Source: Burkholderiales bacterium (GTDB lineage Bacteria > Pseudomonadota > Gammaproteobacteria > Burkholderiales > Burkholderiaceae_C). Taken from it: DNA of 36,556 nucleotides. Position numbers and translations under genes: made by a program. How positions within the stretch are numbered: the first letter of the stretch is position 1; every line of letters starts with the position of its first letter. Of the stretch, positions 26,827-35,061 are shown in pieces. The DNA is taken from assembly GCA_016192425.1 (NCBI GenBank), contig JACPUE010000018.1, positions 1-36,556 of the forward strand, read 5' to 3'. The notes below the pieces were generated by a model, which saw only the letters and a list, made by a program, of their open reading frames with translations, searched no databases and was not told the origin of the DNA.

Positions 26827-27605
26827 CGCGACACCCAGCCTTCCCCGTCGCACTCGCCGCCAAAGGGGGGCGGGACGTAGACCGCAGCGACCCCCGCAAG
26901 CTCTTTGGCCGCAGCAGCGCGGGCCAGGTAGAGCTTGGCTTCGCCGACCTCGTCGGCAAAGTTGATGAGGTAGTCGGCCTGGCCATCGCCGTCCAAGTCG
27001 CCCGCCCACACCAGGTAATCGGTCGATACGGTGTGCGAGCACTGCCCCAGTTCGTCGAGCAGCTGGCGCTTGCCCTGGGCGCGCAACTGCAGCAGGAACC
27101 GGCCGCCTTCGGCATCGAACAGGGGCACCAGCGTGGCCTGCGTGCCGCCGGGCAGGTCAATGGCCAGCTCCAGCGTGCCTTCGGTGGCGGGGCGCTTTTT
27201 CCTGAAGGTGGCCGCCCAGTACGTGGGTACCGGCCCGGCCTGCAGCCAGGCAATGGCCGGGTCTTGCCGGAACCAGGCCAGGGCCGTGCCGGGGCCTGCG
27301 GCTTGCCGGCGAAACACCAGCCGCTGGCCCTGGGTGGGCTGGTCGTCGTAGTGGCCCTGCCACTTTTCGCGGCGTACCGTGAGCTTGGCGGGCTCCAGCT
27401 GGCAGCCCGTCTTGCTGCACACCAGTGCCAGCCAGTGGCTGCCGTTGCGGTAGCGGTCGCCGGGTTGCCACTGGTCGGCGCCCAGCAGGAATTCGATGTG
27501 GTTGCCGCCTTGCGGCTGGGTTGGATCGCCCCGTTCGCCAGCCAGCGCCGATGCACACAGCAGCAGGCCGATCGAACCGCTGAGCAAGGCCAGAAAAATC
27601 CGCAT
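26823..27605 (-). CDS. Secreted protein with DxDxDG calcium-type motif
   Basis: A 260-residue exported protein: MRIFLALLSGSIGLLLCASALAGE is a clear signal peptide (about 22 residues; quoted parts: MRIFLALLSG, ASALAG). Near the C-terminus, WAGDLDGDGQADYLINF is a DxDxDG calcium-binding loop like those of FG-GAP or dockerin-type repeats. The remainder is predicted beta-rich with no family I can name. The ATG overlaps the stop of the kelch-like gene (TGATG) and its own stop overlaps the next ATG, so the operon is translationally coupled. Confidence 0.65.
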   Translation of the reverse strand: MRIFLALLSGSIGLLLCASALAGERGDPTQPQGGNHIEFLLGADQWQPGDRYRNGSHWLALVCSKTGCQLEPAKLTVRREKWQGHYDDQPTQGQRLVFRRQAAGPGTALAWFRQDPAIAWLQAGPVPTYWAATFRKKRPATEGTLELAIDLPGGTQATLVPLFDAEGGRFLLQLRAQGKRQLLDELGQCSHTVSTDYLVWAGDLDGDGQADYLINFADEVGEAKLYLARAAAAKELAGVAAVYVPPPFGGECDGEGWVSR

Positions 27606-30013
27606 CACAGTCCTCCTACCGGGATCAAGAGCGTCTTGGGCTGCCCGTTGGCGCCCACCACGGTGCGGCGCACGATGCGCCCCTGGTGCACGCGCCAGTT
27701 CTCGTCCGGCCCCGCCTGCCACAGCATTTCCCAGGCGCCTGTGGCGGGGTTGAGCCATTCCAACCCGCTGGGGCCGCCGCCCGTGCTCAGGCCGGCCACC
27801 TCGCCGCTGGCAAACAGTTCGTCCTCGATGGTGAACAGCGCGTAGTGGTCGTTGATCTGCAGGTGTGAGCCCTTCTGGGCCAGCGGCGCCCAGGCAGCGC
27901 CTGCGGGGTCGGAGGCTTCCAGCACAAAGCGCTGCGGCCCCGAATCCTGCGCTGGCTGCGGTGCCGGTGTGGCCTTGATGACCCGCCCGCTGCGCATCAC
28001 GATGGCGCGCCCACCAGCGGTTTTGGCAGGTGCCGAGCGGGTCCAGCGCTGGGCGGCAGGGTCAAAGATCTCGTAGCGGCGCCAGGGCAGGAAGTCGCCG
28101 ATGCCCATGTACTCGTCCGGCTGCCCAGGCTCCAGCACCTGGGCCGAATACCGGGCGATGCGCTCGGAACGCACCCATCCGCCCGCCACGGCGATGCGGC
28201 CATCGTCCAGTTCCTGGATGCGCATGGCGTTGGCTGCGCTGTCTCCATCGCCGTTGCGGCGCTCGCGGGTCAGTGCGGGCCAGGCAAGGCTTTCGAAGAC
28301 CGGCTTGCCGCCCCGCAGGGCCAAGGTGATCTGTTGCAAATCGCCGCTGGGCTCCAGCACCAGCAGGCTGCCGTCGCGCAACTGTGCCACGGCGGCGGAC
28401 GGTGAGGGGGCCTTGCCGCCCACCTCCTGCCAGGGTGTGCTGCCGCCAGGCGCCAGCCATTCGGCCTTGAGCGGCTGCGGATCGCGTACCCCGCCATAAG
28501 GGCTGTCGGGCCCGTTGCCGCCCACCACCAGGATGCCGCCTGCAGCCCGGAAGGCCTTGGCGTCCTGGCGTGCTGTCAGCAGCGAGGGAAGCGTGGCCAC
28601 GCGCCCCTCGCGGTCGATAGCTTCGACGGCGCTGCTGATGACAAACGCGTTCATCCCCGCATGGCGCGATCCGCCAACCACCAGCGCCGGGGCCTTGCCC
28701 GCCGCAGGCAGGAATGCTGCGCCGTGCCGGTAGCTGACCAGGGCGCTTTCTGGCGGCGCCAGGGCAGAGGGGGCCGCACCGCTGGGCGGCCGCAGCAGGC
28801 TCAGGCCCGCGTATTTTTGCTCGCCGCAGGACTTGCTCGAATAATGCCCTTCGGTGCGGTTGGCCAGCCAGGCGTAGGCGTTGCCGTCCACGACAAAGGG
28901 GTAGAAGCCGCATCCGCCTTCTTCGCTGCCGCTGGCCCATTCCCCCACGGTGCGCCAGTTCCAGGTGCTGGTGTCCAGCGATTGCACCGCGCCCGCAAGT
29001 CCTGGCACCACCAGCAAGCTGCGGCCCCAGGGTGCGTCCCACCACACATGCCTGTGCCGGGCCGTACCGTTGGTCATGGGTGGCAGCGCTTCAAAGCGGT
29101 TGGTGGCCGGGTCCCAGCGCTCGGCCGTGCGCGAGGCACCGCTGCCCCATTCGGCCGCCTTGGTCCAGCCGCCGGTGGCCAGGATGCTGCCGTCGGGCAG
29201 GCTGCTGGCTGCCAGTTCCGAGCGGGCCTCCAGCATCGGCGGGCCATCGCGCCAGGTTTTGGTTTTCAGGTCGAGCACATGGGTCTCGGCGCGGCAGGGT
29301 GAGCAGCCCCGGTACTCGCTGTTGGAGCCGCCAAGGATCATCACCTGGTCCCGTCCGGCCACCGCGCTGGCAAAGTCGCTGCGGTAGGGTACGGCCAGGA
29401 TCGGCATGGCCGCGATCTCCAGCCGCCCCCTGGTGCGCTGCACGGTCAGGACCTTGATGTGGCGCGTGTCCTTTTCGCGCGTGACCAGCGCTGCCCGGTC
29501 GTCCCCCAGCGCCAGCAGCCCGGTCTGGAAAAAATCGATGGCTTCGCTGGTTTCCGCCTGCAGCGCCGGGCCGCCGCCGTGGGGCAGGAACACGAAGCGC
29601 CAGCGCTCCTTGCCGTCCTGGCAGCCGGTTTGCGTCAGGGCCAGCAGCCCCGCAGGCAGCACCAACTGGCTGTACACATGGCCGCTGATGCCCGGCTTGA
29701 GCGGCGCCTGTGCCGTGCGGCCGCTGGCCGGGTGCCAGCGTGCCATCACCAGCTCCCAGGCCCAGCAGCCCGTGGGCAGGCCCTTGGGGGCAGGCTCTAT
29801 GGGCCGCTGCCCCAGCCAGCTCAGCTCACCCGTGGGCGAGAAGGCGATGGACTGGTTGTCTGGCAAGGGCAGCTCCGCATAGGCCGGAACCGGGGCTATT
29901 GCCGTTGCTGCGGCCGCTGGCGAAGGCGCCAGGCCAGAAATTGCCATCCATGCCAGGGTGCCCAGGGCAGTGCCAGCGTGGCGCAGTCGTTGGAAGATTG
30001 AAGGGTGGAGCAT
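27605..30013 (-). CDS. Large secreted kelch-repeat-like protein
   Basis: An 802-residue exported protein; a signal peptide of about 35 residues ends in PSPAAAATA. Several kelch-like blades are visible, for example MILGGSNSE...ETHVLDLKTKTWRDGPPM, then ILATGGWTK...TAERWDPATNRFEALPPM, GILVVGGNG, RIAVAGGWV and YEIFDPAAQRWTRSAP. The pattern (GG, then aromatic-x6-W) repeats through the chain, suggesting one or two beta-propellers. It leads the leftward operon, divergent from the acyl-CoA dehydrogenase across 92 bp. It may bind polysaccharide or surface ligand; no catalytic residues are evident. Start at 30013 gives the normal signal peptide. Confidence 0.7.
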   Translation of the reverse strand: MLHPSIFQRLRHAGTALGTLAWMAISGLAPSPAAAATAIAPVPAYAELPLPDNQSIAFSPTGELSWLGQRPIEPAPKGLPTGCWAWELVMARWHPASGRTAQAPLKPGISGHVYSQLVLPAGLLALTQTGCQDGKERWRFVFLPHGGGPALQAETSEAIDFFQTGLLALGDDRAALVTREKDTRHIKVLTVQRTRGRLEIAAMPILAVPYRSDFASAVAGRDQVMILGGSNSEYRGCSPCRAETHVLDLKTKTWRDGPPMLEARSELAASSLPDGSILATGGWTKAAEWGSGASRTAERWDPATNRFEALPPMTNGTARHRHVWWDAPWGRSLLVVPGLAGAVQSLDTSTWNWRTVGEWASGSEEGGCGFYPFVVDGNAYAWLANRTEGHYSSKSCGEQKYAGLSLLRPPSGAAPSALAPPESALVSYRHGAAFLPAAGKAPALVVGGSRHAGMNAFVISSAVEAIDREGRVATLPSLLTARQDAKAFRAAGGILVVGGNGPDSPYGGVRDPQPLKAEWLAPGGSTPWQEVGGKAPSPSAAVAQLRDGSLLVLEPSGDLQQITLALRGGKPVFESLAWPALTRERRNGDGDSAANAMRIQELDDGRIAVAGGWVRSERIARYSAQVLEPGQPDEYMGIGDFLPWRRYEIFDPAAQRWTRSAPAKTAGGRAIVMRSGRVIKATPAPQPAQDSGPQRFVLEASDPAGAAWAPLAQKGSHLQINDHYALFTIEDELFASGEVAGLSTGGGPSGLEWLNPATGAWEMLWQAGPDENWRVHQGRIVRRTVVGANGQPKTLLIPVGGL

Positions 30014-30105
30014 GGGATACAGCCTGGACGGGGCCCCATGATAGGGGCTGTGTGCGTCGCCCACCGGACACGGCTTCCCAGGCTGCGGCTCCCATAATTT
30101 GCCGC

Positions 30106-32016
30106 ATGACGACCTCCCTCCGCTCCACCCTTGAATTCCTGCTGTACGACTGGCTCCAGGCCGAGTCGCTCACCGCGCGCGAGCGCTTTGCCGACCATTC
30201 GCGCGAAACATTTGACGCCGTGCTCGACACCTGCGAGCGCATCGCGCGCGAGAAGTACGCGCCGTTCAACCGCACGGTGGACGTGCAGGAGCCGCAGTTC
30301 GATGGCGAAAAGGTCATCCTGCCGCAGTGCACGCACGATGCGCGCCAGGCCTATGCCGACAGCGGCATGCTCAGCGCCGCGCAGGACTACGACATGGGCG
30401 GCATGCAGCTGCCCTATGTGGTGGAGTCGGCGGCGGGCAGCTTCTTCGGCTGCGCGTCCATCAGCATCGGCTCCAACTTGCTGACCACGGGCAACGCCAA
30501 TGCCATCCTGGTGCACGGCACGCCCCTGCAGCAGCAGGTGTTTGCCGCCAACGAATTCAACGGCCGCTGGGCGGGCACCATGTGCCTGAGCGAGCCGCAG
30601 GCGGGCTCCAGCCTGAGCGACATCACCACCCGCGCTGTACCTGACGAGGCCCCTTCGGCAGCCTCCGATGGCGCGGTGCCTTGGGATCAAGACCCGCTGG
30701 GCCCGCGCTACCGCCTGCGCGGCAACAAGATGTGGATCAGCTCGGGCGACCACGAGCTGACCGAGAACATCGTGCACCTGGTGCTGGCCAAGATCCCGGG
30801 GCCGGACGGCAAGCTGGTGCCGGGCGTGAAGGGCATTTCGCTGTTCATCGTGCCCAAGAAGCTGGTGGACACCGCAGGCCAGCTTACCGGTGAGCGCAAC
30901 GACGTGGCCCTGGCCGGCCTGAACCACAAGCTGGGCTGGCGCGGCACCACCAACACGCTGCTGAACTTCGGCGAAGGCAAGTACCCGGTGCGCGCAGCGC
31001 AGGGCGGCGGCCTGGACGGCCGGGGTGCGGGCGCCATCGGCTACCTGGTGGGCAAGCCGGGCGAGGGCCTCAAGTGCATGTTCCACATGATGAACGAGGC
31101 GCGCATCGCCATCGGCATGGCTGCCACCATGCTGGGCCTGGCGGGCTACTACGCCAGCCTGGACTACGCCAAGACGCGCTTGCAGGGCCGCCCGGTACAG
31201 AGCAGCGCCAGCGCTGCGGGCGGCGGCAAGGACGCCAGCAGCCCCCAGGTGCGCCTGATCGAGCACGCCGACGTCAAGCGCATGCTGCTGGCGCAAAAGA
31301 GCTACAGCGAGGGCGCGCTGGCGCTCAACCTGTACTGCGCCAAGCTGGTGGACGAGGGCCGCACGGGCGATGCCGAAACCGCCGCGCAGGCCAAGCTGCT
31401 GCTGGAGGTGCTTACCCCCATCGCCAAGAGCTGGCCCAGCGAGTTCTGCCTGGAGGCCAATTCGCTGGCCATTCAGATCCACGGCGGCTACGGCTACACG
31501 CGCGACTTCCCGGTGGAACAGTACTGGCGCGACAACCGCCTGAACATGATCCACGAAGGCACGCACGGCATCCAGGCCGCCGACCTGCTGGGCCGCAAGG
31601 TCATCATGCAGGGCGGGGCAGGGCTGCAGCTGCTGGCGCGCACCATGGGCGCCACCATCGCCCAGGCCCGTGGGGTGCCCGCGCTGGCGGGCTATGCCGA
31701 CCAGCTCGCCCAGGCCTTGCAGGATGTGACCGCCGCCACCCAGGCCGCCTGGTCCACCGGCAACCCCAACGAGGCGCTGGCCAACGCCGTGCCCTACATG
31801 CAGGCCTTCGGCCACATGGTGCTGGCCTGGATGTGGCTGGACGTGGCGTGCAAGGTGCTGGCACAGGATGCTATGCTTTCGATAGCTGCTAACGCAGGAA
31901 GAATGGGCGCTGCAAGGTATTTTTACCATTACGAACTGCCCAGGATCGGCGCCTGGCTGCGCGTGGTGGAAACGCGCGACGGTACTTGTATTGGCTTGCC
32001 CGAGGGTGCGTTCTGA
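30106..32016 (+). CDS. Acyl-CoA dehydrogenase with extra C-terminal domain
   Basis: A 636-residue flavoprotein of the long acyl-CoA dehydrogenase type (DmdC/FadE-like, normally about 590-610). FAD and substrate segments are visible (GTMCLSEPQAGSSLSDI, YRLRGNKMWISSGDHEL) and the catalytic Glu484 sits in NMIHEGTHGIQAADLLGRK. The last ~130 residues are the extra helical domain of this subgroup, ending ARYFYHYELPRIGAWL. It oxidises an acyl-CoA to 2-enoyl-CoA, passing electrons to ETF. Codons about 589-607 are made by a copy of the dispersed repeat (31870-31926). An in-frame extension upstream of 30106 lacks similarity. Confidence 0.9.
   Translation: MTTSLRSTLEFLLYDWLQAESLTARERFADHSRETFDAVLDTCERIAREKYAPFNRTVDVQEPQFDGEKVILPQCTHDARQAYADSGMLSAAQDYDMGGMQLPYVVESAAGSFFGCASISIGSNLLTTGNANAILVHGTPLQQQVFAANEFNGRWAGTMCLSEPQAGSSLSDITTRAVPDEAPSAASDGAVPWDQDPLGPRYRLRGNKMWISSGDHELTENIVHLVLAKIPGPDGKLVPGVKGISLFIVPKKLVDTAGQLTGERNDVALAGLNHKLGWRGTTNTLLNFGEGKYPVRAAQGGGLDGRGAGAIGYLVGKPGEGLKCMFHMMNEARIAIGMAATMLGLAGYYASLDYAKTRLQGRPVQSSASAAGGGKDASSPQVRLIEHADVKRMLLAQKSYSEGALALNLYCAKLVDEGRTGDAETAAQAKLLLEVLTPIAKSWPSEFCLEANSLAIQIHGGYGYTRDFPVEQYWRDNRLNMIHEGTHGIQAADLLGRKVIMQGGAGLQLLARTMGATIAQARGVPALAGYADQLAQALQDVTAATQAAWSTGNPNEALANAVPYMQAFGHMVLAWMWLDVACKVLAQDAMLSIAANAGRMGAARYFYHYELPRIGAWLRVVETRDGTCIGLPEGAF
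31870..31926 (+). repeat. Dispersed repeat copy 5 inside a coding region
   Basis: GCTATgctttcgATAGCTGCTAACGC followed by ATGGGCGCTGcaAGG and a T-rich end matches copy 4 segment by segment. It lies in frame within the acyl-CoA dehydrogenase C-terminal region and encodes AMLSIAANAGRMGAARYFY. Confidence 0.6.
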
Positions 32017-32038
32017 CTGGGCAGGGTAATGGATTGCC

Positions 32039-32977
32039 TCAATGTGAGCGGTAGCCTGCCATCGCGCGAAAGCTTCGTGGCGGCATGCCTGCCGCCGCGT
32101 TGAAGAGGCGTGAAAAGTGGGCTGAATCGGCAAAGCCGCAAGCGTGGCTGATGGCAGTGAGGGAGTTATTTCCGTCCTGTAGCGCTGCGAGTGCGCGTTG
32201 CAGGCGTGCGGCTTTCAGCAATTGCTGAAATGAGGAACCGTGTTCCTGAAAGCGCCTTTGCAGAGTGCGCGAAGAAAGCGCCAGTGTCTGTGCTGCTCGT
32301 TGCAGGGTCCAGTCTTCGGCAGGTTCAGCCAGTATCAATTGCAGGATGTGTCTGATACTCTCGCTGCAGGTTGGCAACCGTGTCATATCGAGAGGGGCAT
32401 GTTCAGGACGGCGAGCCAACTCTAACCAAAGTGGCTTTGAGCAGGCAGGCAGTGCATCGTCCATGGCACCATTTTGCTGAGATAACAGACTCTGGATGGG
32501 AACTTCCCCGCCCATTCGCTCCAGTGTTCCCGCAATCACTCCCGCGACAAAAGCAAGGGTCCATCGGGGTGTATTTGCTTCCCACCGTGCATAGTGCTCA
32601 ATACGGATGGCGTAGTGTCCGCTGAGAGAGAGCCTTGTGTAGTAACAGGTTTCAAGTGCTTCGTTGAGCTTGTTCCAGCGCCGTACAAAATCATCCAGGC
32701 CGAGGCTGCAGTTGAGTAAGCGCGCTGCAGGAGACACATCCAGTGCGGTTGCGCTGTGCCCACGCCGGACAAGTTCCAGAAAACCTGCCTTTGTATCGAC
32801 TGCTGCCGGAGACGGAGTTTGCTGCGCGCCAGTATCGTAAGCCTCGCTTGCCAGTGAACACCACTGCGCTAAGGAAACGTGCGGGGCAGAGCCATGGCAG
32901 AGAGTGGGACGGCGCATTGCCAGGCCCAGTGTGGAGTGCACTCCGGCCTTGGCTTTCTCGAAAATTGATGTGCACAT
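32039..32977 (-). CDS. AraC family transcriptional regulator
   Basis: A 312-residue regulator. The N-terminal ~200 residues resemble the ligand-binding domain found in OruR/ArgR-type AraC proteins (PAARLLNCSLGLDDFVRRWN, a PF12625-like pattern). The C-terminal ~100 residues hold the AraC helix-turn-helix pair, with LSSRTLQRRFQEHGSSFQQLL and ISHACGFADSAHFSRLF (partial quotes of the two helices). It converges on the acyl-CoA dehydrogenase (22-bp gap) and sits beside the tRNA-binding-domain gene. Base composition looks lower in GC than the flanking housekeeping genes. It could control the acyl-CoA dehydrogenase or the N-acyl amino acid cluster. Confidence 0.88.
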   Translation of the reverse strand: MCTSIFEKAKAGVHSTLGLAMRRPTLCHGSAPHVSLAQWCSLASEAYDTGAQQTPSPAAVDTKAGFLELVRRGHSATALDVSPAARLLNCSLGLDDFVRRWNKLNEALETCYYTRLSLSGHYAIRIEHYARWEANTPRWTLAFVAGVIAGTLERMGGEVPIQSLLSQQNGAMDDALPACSKPLWLELARRPEHAPLDMTRLPTCSESIRHILQLILAEPAEDWTLQRAAQTLALSSRTLQRRFQEHGSSFQQLLKAARLQRALAALQDGNNSLTAISHACGFADSAHFSRLFNAAAGMPPRSFRAMAGYRSH

Positions 32978-32992
32978 CAGATGATGCTGGCT

Positions 32993-33304
32993 TTAGATCA
33001 CCTCGTCGCCATTGGCGACGGGTGTTTGTGGCTGTAATAATACGGGCATGCCCTGCTGGTTGCGGATTGCTATGAGACGTGCTGTACTGCGGATTCCATG
33101 TATTGTTATAGGTTCTACATCTGTTTTGATAGGGACTTGACAGCCTAATAAAGTGCCGGGCTCATAGTAGTGGGGCAGAGAACTGGCGATTTCAATGTGC
33201 CCTGTTCCAACGTCGATTATCAGGTGATGCAAGTGTTTTGTGCCCGCGACTGGCTTGCACGCCGTGATGGTGCCGATAATCATGCCTAGGGGTTCTTCTT
33301 TCAT
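32993..33304 (-). CDS. Free-standing tRNA-binding (EMAP/OB-fold) domain protein
   Basis: A 103-residue protein matching the tRNA-binding domain found at the C-terminus of MetG and in Trbp111/CsaA-type proteins: IGTITACKPVAGTKHLHHLIIDVG, then LPHYYEPGTLLGCQVPIK and a C-terminal VLLQPQTPVANGDEV (partial quotes of the OB-fold). Family members form dimers that bind tRNA structure. Start at 33304 (MKEEPLG) has AGGAAG upstream; the longer frame to 33406 has no similarity. It lies 15 bp upstream of the AraC gene on the same strand and 196 bp from the divergent FeeM-like gene. It is not a full synthetase. Whether it binds tRNA or serves the neighbouring cluster is unknown. Confidence 0.75.
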   Translation of the reverse strand: MKEEPLGMIIGTITACKPVAGTKHLHHLIIDVGTGHIEIASSLPHYYEPGTLLGCQVPIKTDVEPITIHGIRSTARLIAIRNQQGMPVLLQPQTPVANGDEVI

Positions 33305-33500
33305 TGGGTTCTTCCTGATGGACTGGCTCGGGTGGGTTGGCGTCTTGGCTCCATCTTTCAAGATGGCGCATATGTTCAAGTTTTCACTGTTTTTGCTTGG
33401 TAGCATCCATGGATGTTCAGGCGGAGCGGGTGTTCTGGTGGCTGGTGCTGCCTCTCCAGGGAAGCACTTGGAAAGTGGATTCTAATGATATGGAGTTCTC

Positions 33501-34193
33501 ATGCATGACTCTGAATGCACCATCATCGAAATACCCTATCAGGGGGGATTGCAGCTTGCTGAAAACACCACCCTTTCGGGGATTTGCAAGATCCGGTTTT
33601 CACGATCTGGGCAGGGCCTGCTTTCTCGCATGTATGCGAGTAGAGGCTATGTACTAAAAACAGCACTTGCCCATGATTGCCATGTCAGCAACTTGGTAAT
33701 GCAGATTGGAGAACAAACTGTAGGCACGCTGTCAGTGCGTCTGGATCGTGGTGATTTAGCGGCTGAGCAACTTTATCCTGAGTTTATCGGTGAACTGAGA
33801 GCGCAGGGCGCAAGTATCTGTGAATTCGGCAGTTTTGCTGTTGATTCCGGAGTGCGATCCAAGCGCCTGTTGGGCGCTATATTTCATATAGCCGTATTGG
33901 TTGCCCTGGATCTGCGCGGGGCGAGCGATATCGTCATTGAGGTCAATCCGCGCCACGCGGATTTTTACCGCCGGATGCTGAACTTCAAGCAGGTAGGGCC
34001 AGAACGCATGTGCGCACGGGTTCTGGCGCCCGCCGTTTTACTGCACATCGATGCGGAAACGCTCAGAAACCAGATTGATCGCTTTGGGGGGCGTCCAGAG
34101 TGGTCGGCTGCCGAGCGCAGTTTTTATCCCTATTTCTTCCATCCTGACGATGAGGCGGGGCTTTTGCAGCGCTTGAGGCCGAAAGATGTTTGA
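33501..34193 (+). CDS. FeeM-like long-chain N-acyl amino acid synthase
   Basis: A 230-residue enzyme of the FeeM/NasY type, a GNAT-like fold related to LuxI autoinducer synthases. These transfer a fatty acyl chain from acyl-ACP to the amino group of an amino acid such as tyrosine. Family marks are SVRLDRGDLAAEQLY...ELRAQGASICEFG, AVDSGVRSKRLLGAIFHIA and the strongly conserved IEVNPRHADFYRRMLNF followed by APAVLL. Start at 33501 has TGGAG close upstream. It overlaps the ThiF gene by 8 bp and leads a four-gene cluster. No ACP gene is adjacent. A related acyltransferase also occurs in exosortase systems, but no exosortase genes are seen here. Confidence 0.8.
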   Translation: MHDSECTIIEIPYQGGLQLAENTTLSGICKIRFSRSGQGLLSRMYASRGYVLKTALAHDCHVSNLVMQIGEQTVGTLSVRLDRGDLAAEQLYPEFIGELRAQGASICEFGSFAVDSGVRSKRLLGAIFHIAVLVALDLRGASDIVIEVNPRHADFYRRMLNFKQVGPERMCARVLAPAVLLHIDAETLRNQIDRFGGRPEWSAAERSFYPYFFHPDDEAGLLQRLRPKDV

Positions 34194-35061
34194 CTACGAT
34201 CAGGCTTTTATACGAAACCTTGGGTGGGTGAGTGCGGCGGAGCAGCAGCGTCTTCGCCACTGCCGTGTAGCGATAGCGGGTCTTGGTGGAGTAGGGGGGA
34301 GCCACTTGCTGACCCTGGCGCGTTTGGGGGTGGGGCGCTTTTCCCTGGCGGAGTTTGACAGTTTTGATATTGCCAACTTCAATCGGCAGGCAGGCGCTGG
34401 CATGTCGTCCCTGGGGTGTCCGAAACTGGCAGTCATGGAGTCCATGGCTCGCGACATCCAGCCGGAGCTGGAGATTCGCCGATTCGACCAAGGCATCAGC
34501 ATCGACAATCTGGAGGACTTTCTCGACGGGGTTGACCTGTATGTGGACAGTCTCGATTTCTTTGCCTTCGATGCGCGCCGTGCTGTCTTCGCTGCATGTG
34601 CCCAGAAGGGAATTGCGGCCATTACAGCTGCTCCGCTTGGCATGGGGGTCGCTTTTCTTGCTTTCATGCCTGGCGGTCCGAGTTTTGACGACTACTTCCA
34701 GTTGCAAGGCCAGCCGGAGCTTGAGCAAGGCCTGCGTTTTCTGCTGGGGCTGGCTCCTGCACGCTTGCACCGCCGCTACTTGGTGGATCCGACCCGAGTG
34801 CGGCTGGATCTTCGCCAAGGCCCTTCTACGGCAATGGCCTGCATGCTTTGTGCGGGTGTGGCGGGCACGCAGGCGCTGAAGATCTTGCTGGAGAGGGGAG
34901 GCGTGCCTGCGGTTCCATGGGGCCTGCATTTCGACGCCTATGAAGGCAAGTTGGCGCGTACTTGGCTACCGCAAGGCAATCGAAATCCCATACAGCGGAT
35001 ACGGCTTGCGCTGGCGCGCCGGATGCTCGCTCGAACCCTGGGGCAGGAGGCAGAGTCATGA
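34186..35061 (+). CDS. ThiF/E1-like adenylyltransferase
   Basis: A 291-residue Rossmann protein of the ThiF/MoeB/E1 superfamily. The ATP-binding GLGGVGG is at 32-38; the DSFDIANFNRQ segment (58-68) has the conserved Asp, Asn and Arg of the adenylation site. The paired CxxC zinc site of MoeB/ThiF is not visible, and no catalytic-cysteine loop is obvious, so thioester transfer to a sulfur carrier is doubtful. It would adenylate a carboxylate. With the following nitroreductase it reproduces, as two genes, the ThiF-nitroreductase fusion I recall in mycobacterial MoeY (Rv1355c). Coupled by overlaps to both neighbours. Confidence 0.82.
   Translation: MFDYDQAFIRNLGWVSAAEQQRLRHCRVAIAGLGGVGGSHLLTLARLGVGRFSLAEFDSFDIANFNRQAGAGMSSLGCPKLAVMESMARDIQPELEIRRFDQGISIDNLEDFLDGVDLYVDSLDFFAFDARRAVFAACAQKGIAAITAAPLGMGVAFLAFMPGGPSFDDYFQLQGQPELEQGLRFLLGLAPARLHRRYLVDPTRVRLDLRQGPSTAMACMLCAGVAGTQALKILLERGGVPAVPWGLHFDAYEGKLARTWLPQGNRNPIQRIRLALARRMLARTLGQEAES

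Noticed and set aside
33305-33500. Short open frames between the OB-domain gene and the FeeM-like gene
   Set aside because: No ribosome sites or family resemblance; this is better read as the divergent regulatory region, in which I saw no clear operator.
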